From 9FT-COMBO-48-23 sp964400675 (GTDB lineage: Bacteria; Chloroflexota; Dehalococcoidia; GIF9; UBA5629): a stretch of 64,000 nucleotides of DNA. The stretch's first letter is position 1. Each line of letters begins with the position of its first letter. A program made the translations under genes and the position numbers. Under the pieces are notes generated by a model. It was given only the letters and a program-made list of their open reading frames with translations, did no database searches and was not told the origin of the DNA. The stretch covers positions 62,001-126,000 of the forward strand of contig CAYNVO010000001.1 in the NCBI GenBank assembly GCA_964400675.1, in the 5' to 3' direction. Positions 1-9,049 of this stretch are shown here, piece by piece.

Positions 1-769
1 ATTTCCACCAATTTTGGCTCGGTTTAGTACTATAACCGCAGGGATAATCTGCTTTAGCCGGGTCTTTGCTGAATAGGAAATCAACCCCTGCATGAATCGC
101 ATTGTTTATCAGCGCTGTCCTTTTTGCCTTCGGCAGCTTACTGAAAGCCAGCATCACTTTTACCGCTCCCCAGGCACAGGGCAATTTATTATTGGCACCG
201 CAGGCAAATCTTGGCCCGCATTTCCCAGCGTAGTAGCGTATCGGAGCCGCCTTATCCTGCGTCGGAGCTACGCCTTCGCCGGTTACGCTCCTCGCAATCC
301 ACTCAAAAGCCTTATCCAAGCGTGGGTCTTGATATCCCAGGTCCAGTAAAGCGGCGCAGAGATTACCCTGTAAACAATCTATTGTTCCAGAGGGTGACCC
401 GTTGATTGTAAAGTGCCCGTCTTTGGTCAGCGTATGCTCCAGCACATAGGAGCAGGTGGTGGCTATGCGCTCATCCATCTCAATGGAGGCGCCGAGTTGA
501 GCTAATAAGATAATCGACCATACAGTTCCGGTATATTTCGGATAATATCCGGCTCCGGATTGCACCCAATACCCTTCTTTGTTCATCTTTGCCAGAACAT
601 CAGCAATGGGGCCTTCGGCGTGTGCCTTTTTCTTTGCCGCCGTTAACTCTCTCGTATCTGTTTCGACGAGATCATGCATGGCGAGGTATTTCACGCCAAT
701 ATCGCCTGGCTCCAGCAACCACTGTAACTGATTTTCCTTTATCCTAGTCTCCTTTGTCATTGGAGTCAT
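1..769 (-). CDS. Terpene-cyclase/prenyltransferase-fold protein (3' part missing)
   Basis: The minus strand reads open from an ATG at 769 to the window edge (about 256 residues), so the C-terminus is missing. The protein begins MTPMTKETRIKENQLQWLLE and continues with segments such as GYWVQSGAGYYPKYTGTVWS and GHFTINGSPSG. Repeated helical pairs with W/Y-rich turns suggest an alpha/alpha-toroid of the squalene-cyclase/prenyltransferase superfamily. No DxDD-type catalytic motif is visible in this part, so it may be a non-enzymatic toroid protein. Its ATG overlaps the stop of the upstream membrane-protein gene (ATGA, 766-769), which suggests translational coupling. The fold assignment is moderate; the substrate is unknown. 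Confidence 0.7.
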   Translation of the reverse strand, partial: MTPMTKETRIKENQLQWLLEPGDIGVKYLAMHDLVETDTRELTAAKKKAHAEGPIADVLAKMNKEGYWVQSGAGYYPKYTGTVWSIILLAQLGASIEMDERIATTCSYVLEHTLTKDGHFTINGSPSGTIDCLQGNLCAALLDLGYQDPRLDKAFEWIARSVTGEGVAPTQDKAAPIRYYAGKCGPRFACGANNKLPCAWGAVKVMLAFSKLPKAKRTALINNAIHAGVDFLFSKDPAKADYPCGYSTKPSQNWWK

Positions 770-1230
770 TCGTGCTTCCTCCTTCGGAACATGAGGACGA
801 TGCTACCCACTGTTCCCACTAAATAGGCGATTGGGCAAATGAAAATTGCCATAATGAAGAAAAATGGCTCATCACCTATGCCGGTTCTCTCCCAGAAGTC
901 CTCACCGAACAACTGAGTAAATGCTCCGTAAACGAGGTTGTGAAGTAGTATGCTGGCAAAGATTCCTACAGCGGCAGCGCCGGTCAGTATAAGGAATCTC
1001 TTTAAGATCTTATCTGTGTCCGCTTTGATTGCCAGAATCAGCAATGTCAGTCCCAACACAAAGAAGAGTGAACCAGAAGCGAAGAAGAGTGCCGGAGCGA
1101 AATTGATGCCTAGAGAATCATTAATCAATTGTCTCAGCGGTGGCCCCATGAGCAACTGCATTACGGTTGCAAGCAGGATGAAAACACCAAACAGTGCCCA
1201 GAATATTGATATAACAAATCGGTTTGCCAT
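766..1230 (-). CDS. Small integral membrane protein, function unknown
   Basis: A 154-residue protein starting MANRFVISIFWALFGVFILL. The ATG at 1230 is preferred over longer upstream starts because GGAGGGGAGAA lies directly in front of it. Four hydrophobic stretches indicate four membrane helices, and the C-terminus is basic (MFRRRKHE). No catalytic motif is seen. It is expressed divergently from a DUF2178-like/XRE pair and overlaps the toroid gene downstream by 4 nt. A good promoter (TTGACA, 17 bp, TAGTAT) lies 28-60 bp upstream. Confidence 0.75.
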   Translation of the reverse strand: MANRFVISIFWALFGVFILLATVMQLLMGPPLRQLINDSLGINFAPALFFASGSLFFVLGLTLLILAIKADTDKILKRFLILTGAAAVGIFASILLHNLVYGAFTQLFGEDFWERTGIGDEPFFFIMAIFICPIAYLVGTVGSIVLMFRRRKHE

Positions 1231-1264
1231 TTCTCCCCTCCATTTCACCCGGTCAGTTGTAAAC

Positions 1265-1293
1265 ATACTAACCGTCCGTCCATACCTTGTCAA
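1265..1293 (-). promoter_or_regulatory. Sigma-70-type promoter for the 766-1230 gene
   Basis: On the minus strand TTGACA (1293-1288) is followed after exactly 17 bp by TAGTAT (1270-1265). The start codon lies 35 bp further downstream. This is a strong consensus match seen directly in the sequence. Confidence 0.65.
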
Positions 1294-1315
1294 TATGCTT
1301 TGATGTAATATATAC

Positions 1316-1344
1316 TTGACATTGAGTAAACTATATAATACATT
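1316..1344 (+). promoter_or_regulatory. Probable promoter of the DUF2178-like/XRE pair
   Basis: A perfect TTGACA at 1316-1321 is followed after 17 bp by TACATT at 1339-1344. The better TATAAT at 1334-1339 is only 12 bp away and cannot pair with this -35. The surrounding A/T-rich, partly symmetrical bases are a plausible operator for the XRE regulator encoded downstream; that is inference. Confidence 0.4.
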
Positions 1345-1388
1345 ATGTATCATAAACATTACTCAACATTTGAAAAGGAGAGCGAACT

Positions 1389-1832
1389 ATGGCACTGCAG
1401 CAGAAAAGAGCCTTGTGGGGTCTATTCATCGGAATTATTTGGGCTATAGCGATTGTGGTTGTATTTATGACCAAAGGCGGAGTTACGGCATTCAGTGAAG
1501 ATGTCGGGATGAGGCTATTGGTAGATGGGATATTTATAGGGGGACTTTTGGCTTATCTGCTGATGATGTTTCTTACTCGTCAGAGGCAAGGCCAGGTGGC
1601 TATGGATGAACGAGATAGACTTATAGCCAGCCGGGCAACGGTTATACAACTATGGTCGATTGTATTTTCGCTTGTTATATGGGCTATCGCTCTGGGTGAA
1701 ATTTACTGGGATGTGGGGCAGATTCCAGTCATTTTCCCGTATTTCATAGCCATGTCCAGCGTAGTTGTGAACATACTGGCGCAGTCTGCCGGCATTTTGA
1801 TTGGTTACTGGAGAATGGAACGCAATGGTTAG
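1389..1832 (+). CDS. DUF2178-like membrane protein, partner of an XRE regulator
   Basis: A 147-residue protein with four hydrophobic helices (near residues 10-30, 40-60, 88-108 and 114-138) and a cytoplasmic loop with the motif MDERDRLIASRAT between helices 2 and 3. This D-E-R-D loop and four-helix layout are typical of DUF2178-like proteins, which often sit next to a small XRE regulator, as here. AAGGAG lies 8 nt before the ATG. The stop overlaps the regulator's start. The pair resembles a self-regulated membrane module of unknown function. Confidence 0.75.
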   Translation: MALQQKRALWGLFIGIIWAIAIVVVFMTKGGVTAFSEDVGMRLLVDGIFIGGLLAYLLMMFLTRQRQGQVAMDERDRLIASRATVIQLWSIVFSLVIWAIALGEIYWDVGQIPVIFPYFIAMSSVVVNILAQSAGILIGYWRMERNG

Positions 1833-2043
1833 CTATATGGTAAAGAATCGTATTAGAAGGCTTCGATTTGACCATGATGAGATGACGCAGCGGGAACTGG
1901 CCAATCGTGCCGGCTGCACCCGGCAAACAATTATTGCCATCGAACAGGGGAAATATGTGCCTTCTGTTGAGCTTGCTTTTAGGATAGCAAGGGCTTTCGA
2001 GGTGCCTTTAGAAGAGGTTTTTCAGTATGAGGGGGTGAACTAG
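1825..2043 (+). CDS. Small XRE-family helix-turn-helix regulator
   Basis: A 72-residue protein that is essentially one HTH domain: MTQRELANRAGCTRQTIIAI followed by EQGKYVPSVELAFRIARAFE. This is the YozG/PF01381 type. The ATG at 1825 overlaps the end of the membrane-protein gene; an ATG at 1837 (MVKNRIRRLR) matches the usual start of the family and is an equally good choice. It probably represses its own two-gene operon by binding the A/T-rich region at 1300-1360. Confidence 0.85.
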   Translation: MVSYMVKNRIRRLRFDHDEMTQRELANRAGCTRQTIIAIEQGKYVPSVELAFRIARAFEVPLEEVFQYEGVN

Positions 2044-2067
2044 TAGAAATAATGTGGGATAGTGTTC

Positions 2068-2577
2068 TTAGGCATCTTGGAGCTCGGGTTGGTACTTCAC
2101 CGTTCCGCTTATATTTGTCAGGGTGCCTTTACTTAGCTCTAAGGCCATAAATGCCTCGTCAGGGACTGGATATTCGCACTTGAGATTAAATGTGCTAGCT
2201 GCCACAAAGCCGAAGCGCGGGTAATAGTCGGGATGACCCAGAACCACCACTGCCTTATAGCCAAGTCGGCGGCATTCTTCGAGCCCAGCATGAACTAGTT
2301 GCGAGCCAATCCCTCTATACTGATATGCCGGGAGAATTGCCATTGGAGCAAGGGCTATTGCTTCGAAGCTCGAATCTTCTGATTCGACTTTTACCGGACT
2401 AAAGGCAATATGTCCTATAATCTCATTATCCTGAATCGAAACCAGCGAAAGTGTCAGCACACCTCGAGCTCGAAGTCTCTCAACGATGTCTGCTTCAACA
2501 GTGCCGCCAAATGCCTGCTCATTAACGTGGCGAATCGCAGCTATATCTTCCGGTGTTTCCTTACGAATACTCGACAT
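2068..2577 (-). CDS. GNAT family N-acetyltransferase (YhbS-like)
   Basis: A 169-residue GNAT protein. The acetyl-CoA binding signature is ILPAYQYRGIGSQLVHAGLE (Q-x-x-G-x-G/A), followed by the beta-bulge region VVVLGHPDYYPRFGFVAAS that is characteristic of YhbS/COG3153 proteins. An N-terminal IRHVNEQAFGG segment also fits. The substrate is unknown. It is a single gene convergent with the XRE operon and has no clear Shine-Dalgarno sequence. Confidence 0.85.
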   Translation of the reverse strand: MSSIRKETPEDIAAIRHVNEQAFGGTVEADIVERLRARGVLTLSLVSIQDNEIIGHIAFSPVKVESEDSSFEAIALAPMAILPAYQYRGIGSQLVHAGLEECRRLGYKAVVVLGHPDYYPRFGFVAASTFNLKCEYPVPDEAFMALELSKGTLTNISGTVKYQPELQDA

Positions 2578-2648
2578 GCGAAATCCATTTTAAAGTTTTT
2601 TGTTTTGCGCTTGGCGATGGCTGCGGGAGGGTGCTTATTTTCCGGACT

Positions 2649-4496
2649 TCATCCGGCACCCCCACCACCACCACCTCCACCTCCGCCTCCTCCTCCACCA
2701 CCGCTTCCGCTGCTGCCACTGCCGCTGGAAAAGCTTCCTTGCACCATGTTTACCATGCCACTGAAGGCGCTGCTTATAGAGCCTAGTGATGGTGCAGATG
2801 CGGCAGCCACGGTGCCGGGGGTTATGCCGTGGCTTGTATCAGTAGTAGTATAAAACCAGATTGGTGTCGGAGCCTCAAGCTCGGTGAACTGTTTTACCCA
2901 GCCCTGGGACAGGCCGAAGACTACGGCATATGGAAAATAAGAGTCCCAGTAACCCATATTATCAGTAGCCAGTTGCTTATCTTTGACCATTTTCTTGAGA
3001 TACTTGCCGAAAGCTTTCCACTGAGCAGCCTCCATGGCACCTGTCTCAGTTCGCTTTGGTAGTCTCGGTGATAATATTAATGCTGACACACCTATAAAAG
3101 CTAGTACCACAAAAGGAACGAATATCATCTCAGCATACTGGCCCAGGAAAATGAATAACGGTATGCCGAGGAACATGGCAAAAAATATGAGTAAGAATCC
3201 TGGAGTTTGCAGGCGTTTGACTGACTGCGACGGTGCCTCCTCAAAAAACCTCTGCTTTACGGCGTCCCGTTCTACCTCCTGGCTAAATTCTTTGAGGAGT
3301 TGCGGGAGTCGAGTTTTTTGCTCTGAAAGCAATTTCCCTTCGCGATTGGACAAAGTCCGTGTTAGTAGTTTTTCGAAGGAGAATTTCTCACCATCCTTAA
3401 CTTTTATGAGCAGGATGTCTTTTTGTTTGCCAAACAAACGCTGTTTTTCTGTCTGAACTATTTCCAGGATGCCTTTATTTGCCAGATGAAATATGGTAGC
3501 TGAGAGTTCTGCTGGGCCCACCCTGGCACGGGTTAGCAGAGTCACCAAAGCTGGAGGCAGGTCACTCGGAGGCGAGTATTGTGACTGCGATACCAGACCG
3601 ATTGCGGGCGGGCGACCTCTTTTGCTGAAGGCGCGGCGTATCCAGAGCGAGCCAAGCAGTGGTACAAAGACTAATCCGAATAGCATCAGGAAAAGGTTGA
3701 CTATCGGCTTCACCTCGTTGTTGTAGGCTTCTTGCTTTTCTAGCTTTATTTGCCATGCTGGTGGCACGCCACTGACCATGCCGTGGGGAAAATAGACTCT
3801 GAGCTCGAGTTCTTCAGCAGGAGGTATTGTACCGGTGAGGAACTCTATGGTCTGGTTATCTATTATACTCTTGGTGGCGGGTACACCATAGCTGTAGATG
3901 GAGAGATGCTCTGCTGGTACGGATTGGGGGAGATGAACGGTTACTTGGCTTGAATCTACATAGCTATCGCGGTCGCCAAAAATAGCTTTCCAGTATAGCT
4001 GGTCAGCAGGACTGTTGATGCGCAGAGCACCGTGTACTGTGTACTTTAGCTCTATGCTGCGGCTGCTGTTCACAGTCTCCGGAAACCACCAGCCAATCCA
4101 GAATTTGTCTTTTTCCTTCCAGGTGGCATAAGCATAGTTGTCACCACCCGGAGATTTACCTGTTTCCTGTCGGATGTCTATCCAATCTTTAACCGAAGGA
4201 TTCATCTGGTATTGTCGGTCGCCTTCCCAGACTTCTACGTTGTCAATCGATTCGAGCCTATTGGTGGGTATCCATCGAAATCCGTAGTGGAAATCGCCTG
4301 AGGTGAAAACGAATGTCTGAATCTCGCTGATTACTATATCTGAATTTTCCAGAATCTTGATGTCAACATTTATGGACTCGTAATGGTATGCCCGGTTGGC
4401 TGTGGCAGTGGCAACAGAGCTATTTAGGAATAAGCCCAGAGCTACGAGAAAAGTCGGGATAAGAAATAGCCATTTATATTTTGGCTTTGAGTTCAT
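2649..4496 (-). CDS. DUF2207 membrane protein with poly-glycine tail
   Basis: About 615 residues. An N-terminal signal/anchor (WLFLIPTFLVALGLFLNSS) precedes an extracytoplasmic DUF2207 domain (YHYESINVDIKILENSDIVI). Membrane helices follow near residues 270-290 and two more near 450-490, with cytoplasmic charged segments between them. The tail holds 15 consecutive glycines, as in YciQ-like proteins. The ATG at 4496 has AGGG about 10 nt upstream; the in-frame TTG at 4520 is an alternative. The family's function is unknown; it may act in cell-envelope maintenance. Confidence 0.85.
   Translation of the reverse strand: MNSKPKYKWLFLIPTFLVALGLFLNSSVATATANRAYHYESINVDIKILENSDIVISEIQTFVFTSGDFHYGFRWIPTNRLESIDNVEVWEGDRQYQMNPSVKDWIDIRQETGKSPGGDNYAYATWKEKDKFWIGWWFPETVNSSRSIELKYTVHGALRINSPADQLYWKAIFGDRDSYVDSSQVTVHLPQSVPAEHLSIYSYGVPATKSIIDNQTIEFLTGTIPPAEELELRVYFPHGMVSGVPPAWQIKLEKQEAYNNEVKPIVNLFLMLFGLVFVPLLGSLWIRRAFSKRGRPPAIGLVSQSQYSPPSDLPPALVTLLTRARVGPAELSATIFHLANKGILEIVQTEKQRLFGKQKDILLIKVKDGEKFSFEKLLTRTLSNREGKLLSEQKTRLPQLLKEFSQEVERDAVKQRFFEEAPSQSVKRLQTPGFLLIFFAMFLGIPLFIFLGQYAEMIFVPFVVLAFIGVSALILSPRLPKRTETGAMEAAQWKAFGKYLKKMVKDKQLATDNMGYWDSYFPYAVVFGLSQGWVKQFTELEAPTPIWFYTTTDTSHGITPGTVAAASAPSLGSISSAFSGMVNMVQGSFSSGSGSSGSGGGGGGGGGGGGGGGAG
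2652..2710 (-). repeat. GGN trinucleotide tract encoding poly-glycine
   Basis: A run of GGN codons at the 3' end of the DUF2207 gene encodes an uninterrupted stretch of 15 glycines flanked by Ser/Gly. Codon third positions vary, which argues for selection on the peptide rather than simple slippage. Confidence 0.8.
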
Positions 4497-4578
4497 ATAT
4501 GGCTGACCCTGAAATACCAACCTTCAGCAATTAGGATACCACGGTTTACCTAAACAATCACTTTCAGGACGTGGTGAG

Positions 4579-6747
4579 TTATTTTTGTGTTGCTTTCCGG
4601 CATTTCGCCAGTAGCTCGACGCTGTGAATTACTTTTATGCTGCTGTGGTGTTTATCAAGGCCGCCTCTGAGCTGGAGGACGCAAGGCAAGCAGTTGGTCA
4701 CCACAGTGTCAACGCCGGTTGCCTCGATGTTCTTAAGTTTTCGTTTTAAGACCGCGGCGGATAGCTCTGGGTAATCGAGAACAACGTGGCCACCGAAGCC
4801 GCAGCAGGCATCAGCATCTGCCATTTCGACCAGTTCGAAACCCTCTCGTTCAAGCAACTCCCTGGGTTCGTTGTAGATACCTATACCTCGTTTAAGATGG
4901 CACGGGTCGTGATACGTAATTTTATGATTCCGTGAAGGCTTTTTTTCTGACGAAGGCTCCAGTTCCAGGACTAGCTGCGAAAAGTCACGAATTTTATTAG
5001 AAATGGCTCTGGCTCGCTGGTTCCACTCTGGCTCACTGGCGGTTAACTCCGGGTACTCCCGTTTTATCACGGCAGCACAGCCTGGGCATACAGTGACGAT
5101 ATAATCCGGATTCATCTTTTCCAGGGAAGTCATGTTCTTTTTGGCTAAACTCAAAGCTGTTTCAAAGTCACCGGCAAAGAAAGCCGGAGCACCACAGCAT
5201 GCCTGCCCTACAGGGTAATAAGGTTCTGCGCCGTATTGTTTCATGACACTAATCACATCATCACCGATTTCAGGATAGGCATAAGCGGCAATGCAGCCAG
5301 AATAGAAAGCAACCTTAGGCTTGCCCACTTTCTTTGGTGTCCAATAGTCCTTCAACCTGTCACGTAATGATTGATGTGGCGGCAAAGGCAAGCTGATGGC
5401 TTGAGTCAGTGAGCTCAACGGATAGGGAAGCTGCCTTATCATAGAATCTTTGTCGGCGAAAGGTCGCAACAAATACGAGCCGGCTTTTACCGTGCTATCT
5501 AACCTTTGCGGGTGCTTTAAGATACTTCGGTAAGCCACCTTGCTCATCCATGGCAAGCCTTTTTCCTTTGTCAGACTGGCTCTTAACTTTGTTATCATCC
5601 GTGGTATATCGATGCGAACCGGACAGGCTTCTTTGCAAGCCATGCAGCCCAGACACAAGCTGGCTACGTCTTCCGCCTCATCGATTCCATGTAAAAATGC
5701 TGTCAATATAGCGCCGATGCCACCCTGGTATATGTAGCCGTAAGTCTGTCCGGCGAGCGAGGCAAAAACCGGACAGACATTAAGGCAGGCACCACATTTA
5801 ATGCAATATAGTGCTTCCCTGAAATAATCGGCTTCCCTCATCTGTAAGCGCCCGTTGTCCACCAGAACAATATGGACTTCACCGGGACCTCCGGAGCCGT
5901 GAAGTGTTGACCCGGGGATGGCATCTGTACGACCAGGACCGGTGATGTGGGAGATATATACCGGCATCTTCATACCTGCGGTGCATCTGCTGAGTAATCT
6001 GAATATGGCTGCGGCGTCTTCCCACTTCGAGACTATCTTTTCATAGCCGACTACTGCCACATGAACTGGAGGCAAAGTGGTCGCCATGCAGCCGTTCCCC
6101 TCGTTGGTTACGATGGCCAGTGTTCCTGTCTCAGCTATGGCGATATTAGCCCCCGAAATACCCATACCGGCATCTATATAGGTCTGTCTCAAGGCATGAC
6201 GTGCTGCATCCAGCAGAGCTTGAGGGTCAGACCCAAACTCCTGGCCGGTCGCCCTGGAGATAAGCGCAGCTACCTGCTCGATAGTCTTGTGTATTGCCGG
6301 TCCTACTATATGCGCCGGTCTCTCTCCAGCTAGCTGAACAATCCATTCGCCGATGTCAGTTTCCGTTACCTTGATGCCAGTTTTTTCAAGATGTTCCCTG
6401 AGTCCAATCTCTTCTCCCAGCATGGATTTAGACTTGACTATATTTTGCACATTGTGTTTCTTAGCCAGCTTCAGTACATAATCATTGGCATCCTCGGCGT
6501 CTTCGGCTTCATAAACTACGGCACCGGCTTCAGTAGCTTGTGACTTGAATTGCTCAACCAGTTGTGGAAGGTTGGCAATTGATTTCTCCTTAACACGGCG
6601 TATTTCCTTGCTTAGAGATTCGAAATCGATGTTGGTGAATGCTATCTGGCGGGCGAACTTAATCAGCCCCATCAATCTGGTGAGGGCAGTCTGCAAATTT
6701 TCATCCGCCAGCGCCTTGTGCACGCGCTTTGTCATGGCTCGGCTCAT
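4579..6747 (-). CDS. LUD domain / 4Fe-4S / CCG-domain fusion (LutB+LutA-like oxidoreductase)
   Basis: A 722-residue fusion. Residues about 20-320 form a LUD domain (GISGANIAIAETGTLAIVTN). Two ferredoxin-type clusters follow, CIKCGACLNVCP and CLGCMACKEACP. Two CCG cysteine-rich domains come last (VGQACCGAPAFFAGD and ADACCGFGGHVV). In Bacillus the same functions are split between LutB and LutA; here one polypeptide could bind FeS clusters and pass electrons from lactate or another 2-hydroxyacid. It overlaps the LutC-like gene by 4 nt (ATGA) and follows a LarA-like racemase, which supports lactate metabolism. The substrate is inferred. Confidence 0.85.
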   Translation of the reverse strand: MSRAMTKRVHKALADENLQTALTRLMGLIKFARQIAFTNIDFESLSKEIRRVKEKSIANLPQLVEQFKSQATEAGAVVYEAEDAEDANDYVLKLAKKHNVQNIVKSKSMLGEEIGLREHLEKTGIKVTETDIGEWIVQLAGERPAHIVGPAIHKTIEQVAALISRATGQEFGSDPQALLDAARHALRQTYIDAGMGISGANIAIAETGTLAIVTNEGNGCMATTLPPVHVAVVGYEKIVSKWEDAAAIFRLLSRCTAGMKMPVYISHITGPGRTDAIPGSTLHGSGGPGEVHIVLVDNGRLQMREADYFREALYCIKCGACLNVCPVFASLAGQTYGYIYQGGIGAILTAFLHGIDEAEDVASLCLGCMACKEACPVRIDIPRMITKLRASLTKEKGLPWMSKVAYRSILKHPQRLDSTVKAGSYLLRPFADKDSMIRQLPYPLSSLTQAISLPLPPHQSLRDRLKDYWTPKKVGKPKVAFYSGCIAAYAYPEIGDDVISVMKQYGAEPYYPVGQACCGAPAFFAGDFETALSLAKKNMTSLEKMNPDYIVTVCPGCAAVIKREYPELTASEPEWNQRARAISNKIRDFSQLVLELEPSSEKKPSRNHKITYHDPCHLKRGIGIYNEPRELLEREGFELVEMADADACCGFGGHVVLDYPELSAAVLKRKLKNIEATGVDTVVTNCLPCVLQLRGGLDKHHSSIKVIHSVELLAKCRKATQK

Positions 6748-7481
6748 GCTATACCTCGATTGCTTGTAGCCTTATTTAGCAGCAGGATGTGTTCCTCCGC
6801 AGGCCCTTGAGCCCTGGCCAGTATGGCGCCGGGTATATCGGCAGTGGTGTTCCTGCCTGTGATATAGGTAACGTAGCTTGAGATATAGCCGTCTGCCACG
6901 CTTTTGCCAGGCGGCTTAATCTTGGCAGCAGCATCTTCCAAGGTCGGGACTATCTTTTCGCAGTCAACCACTGTCAAGTGTATGCGAGGTAATACAGCCA
7001 CCAGCCGAGAATCACCCGAATTACTCGCGATGACTAGAGTTCCGGTCTCAGCTATGGCAGCACCGGCTTCTGAGATACCCATGTCAGCATCGATACATGA
7101 TTGTCTGATAGCTCGGTTGGCAACACCTAACAAAACCTGAGGGTCGGGATTTAGTTTTTTGCCTGTCGCCTTGGAGATAAGCTCTGCCACCTGCTCGATG
7201 GTTTTCCGTCCGTCCGGCTTTTTCCCGGCTAGTTGGGTAATCCACTCCTCAAGGTCGGTCTCTTTCACCTCGATACCAACCTTTTCAAGGCGCTCTCGCA
7301 AGTTGAGCTTATCAGCCATCTTAGATTTTGACTTAACTACATGCTTCACATTGCGTTCCTGTGCCAGCTTCAGCAAATAATTACTGGCGTCCTCAGTACC
7401 TGTGGCTTCATACACTATGGCACCTGCCCTGCTGGCCTCTGCCTTAAATTTTTCTATAAGTTCCTTGTTTGCTGCAGCCAT
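6744..7481 (-). CDS. LUD domain protein (LutC-like)
   Basis: About 245 residues forming a stand-alone LUD domain, with GISEAGAAIAETGTLVIASN. The ATG at 7481 has GGAG 8 nt upstream and replaces a longer start that would run into the larA-like gene. It aligns along its length with residues 25-320 of the fusion protein downstream, for example DADMGISEA against DAGMGISGA, so the two arose by tandem duplication. Together with the LarA-like gene it forms a three-gene cluster; a role in lactate oxidation is inferred from LutC. Confidence 0.8.
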   Translation of the reverse strand: MAAANKELIEKFKAEASRAGAIVYEATGTEDASNYLLKLAQERNVKHVVKSKSKMADKLNLRERLEKVGIEVKETDLEEWITQLAGKKPDGRKTIEQVAELISKATGKKLNPDPQVLLGVANRAIRQSCIDADMGISEAGAAIAETGTLVIASNSGDSRLVAVLPRIHLTVVDCEKIVPTLEDAAAKIKPPGKSVADGYISSYVTYITGRNTTADIPGAILARAQGPAEEHILLLNKATSNRGIA

Positions 7482-7506
7482 CTTGTTTCTCCAAGAACCT
7501 CGGCAA

Positions 7507-8748
7507 CTACAGGTACTGAATAGTGCCATCAGGAACAACTGCCACCTTGGTACCAGTTGGAAAATCCTGATTAAGAATATCTATCACCTCTGGCCAGGTC
7601 TTTACCCATGCGGTATTGGGTATCGCCAGCCAATCAGCCATGGATTTCTCAAACTGCGGTGACAATACTATCAGCCTTTTCAGCCACGGCAGTTTAAAAT
7701 TGACAGCAGTGAATAAGCGACCTCTGGCTTTTTCACCGAAACTACCCAGCAGATAATGCACTACCTGGCCGGCGGGGCAATCCATGATTAATACCATGTC
7801 ACCGCCCCTTTCCGTCAGCATCATTATGCCTATAAGCAAGCCGAGTATAGCCTCATTGCCTTTGGCATAAGTGTTCACCACAACCACGCTGGCTCCCGGG
7901 ACGGGCTTTGTAGCATAGTGCGGAACTGCAAACTTAACTGCCTCGTAGTACTCTGCCTGCAGCTCACCCACAAATATGGCGCAAGGTTGCCCTATACCGT
8001 TGATTATGGTGTCTATCTTGAAGTCGAGACCTGCCATTTTTGCCGCCTCATTGAAATCCTTTACCATAGGGTTTTCGACATAATGGCCGGGGCCTACGAT
8101 ATTACCATGCCCGGCTTCCCTGGCATTTATCTCCCAGCGGTGGAAGGTTTCGATTGAGTCCATGGAAGCTATGCCGGGCAGGACAATCTTTCCGCCACCA
8201 CCAAAACCGCTCTGGGCATGAGGGATTACCGAGCCGATGCCGATTTTCAGGTCACAGCTCATAAACTCGGAATTTACTGAAAGTTTGGTGCCTGTGGATG
8301 TCTGACCGATATATGTGCAGTTCTCGTACGGATTATGGTTGTAAACCGGGAAGTTATCCAATATTTCGCCGCCCAGCTTCTTCTGAAAATCTTGAAAGGT
8401 TTGAGCACCGTGGGCACCGGTAGCACATATGAATCTGATAGACCCATCGGGAATACCCGCTGAGTCCAGCTCGTTCAGGATGTATGGTAGCAAATCAGCA
8501 ACTCTTGTAGGACGCGAGATATCATCGAAGATTATGGCCACTTCAGTTCTGCCTCGGGCCAGTTTTCTGAGCGCAGGGCTGTCTATAGGATTGTCGAAGG
8601 CAGCTTTTATCTGCTCCGGAGTTACCTGAGGAGCGTCATGCCCATTCATCAAGCAAGGCACCACCTCCCATGACTCAGGGAATGTCAGTTGAAGTTCTCC
8701 CTCTTCATACCACATCTGTCTGGGGACAGTCACGGTCTTTGTGGTCAT
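7507..8748 (-). CDS. larA: LarA-like nickel-dependent 2-hydroxyacid racemase
   Basis: A 413-residue DUF2088/LarA protein. The residues that hold the nickel-pincer nucleotide and do catalysis in Lactiplantibacillus LarA (H108, H174, K184, H200) have clear counterparts at H113 (ATGAHGAQ), H177 (VIPHAQSG), K187 (GFGGGGKIVLPG) and H203 (ETFHRW). The family interconverts L- and D-lactate or related acids. GGAG precedes the ATG. LUD genes follow 25 nt downstream. The cofactor-making genes larB, larC and larE are not in this window. The family is secure; the exact substrate is not. Confidence 0.85.
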   Translation of the reverse strand: MTTKTVTVPRQMWYEEGELQLTFPESWEVVPCLMNGHDAPQVTPEQIKAAFDNPIDSPALRKLARGRTEVAIIFDDISRPTRVADLLPYILNELDSAGIPDGSIRFICATGAHGAQTFQDFQKKLGGEILDNFPVYNHNPYENCTYIGQTSTGTKLSVNSEFMSCDLKIGIGSVIPHAQSGFGGGGKIVLPGIASMDSIETFHRWEINAREAGHGNIVGPGHYVENPMVKDFNEAAKMAGLDFKIDTIINGIGQPCAIFVGELQAEYYEAVKFAVPHYATKPVPGASVVVVNTYAKGNEAILGLLIGIMMLTERGGDMVLIMDCPAGQVVHYLLGSFGEKARGRLFTAVNFKLPWLKRLIVLSPQFEKSMADWLAIPNTAWVKTWPEVIDILNQDFPTGTKVAVVPDGTIQYL

Positions 8749-8794
8749 TATTGTCTCCTATTATAAGGATTGCGCCTCTAGTATAGCCACGAAG

Positions 8795-9049
8795 CTATTG
8801 ATTTGCCAGCTCAACTATTGTGACCCCTGCTCCTCCCTCACCCCAGTCACCATACCGGAAGGACTTGACTAGAGGATGTTCAGCCAGCGTCTCATGTACT
8901 GCTTTACGGAGCACCCCCGTTCCTTTACCATGGACAATGCGTACAGAGGGCATTCCAGCCATGAAGGCAGCATTCAGGTAGCGGTCAAGCTTCGGTAAAG
9001 CCTCATCTATAGTGAGCCGCCTTATGCGCAACTCCAAATCCACTGTCAT
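8795..9049 (-). CDS. Smr-domain protein
   Basis: An 84-residue stand-alone Smr domain resembling the C-terminus of MutS2: LRIRRLTIDEALPKLDRYLN, then VRIVHGKGTGVLRKAVHETL, ending GGAGVTIVEL. The HGKGTG motif is the family signature, linked to nuclease or RNA-cleavage activity. The start overlaps the tilS stop (TGATG), implying coupling. No MutS2 ATPase portion is encoded nearby, so this is a short free-standing version. Confidence 0.85.
   Translation of the reverse strand: MTVDLELRIRRLTIDEALPKLDRYLNAAFMAGMPSVRIVHGKGTGVLRKAVHETLAEHPLVKSFRYGDWGEGGAGVTIVELANQ

Noticed and set aside
1316..1339. TTGACA at 1316 with TATAAT at 1334
   Set aside because: The 12-bp spacer is too short for sigma-70; TACATT at 17 bp is the possible partner.
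2410..2853. 147-residue plus-strand frame with a poly-proline run
   Set aside because: It is the antisense of the poly-glycine tail of the DUF2207 gene and spans two real minus-strand genes.
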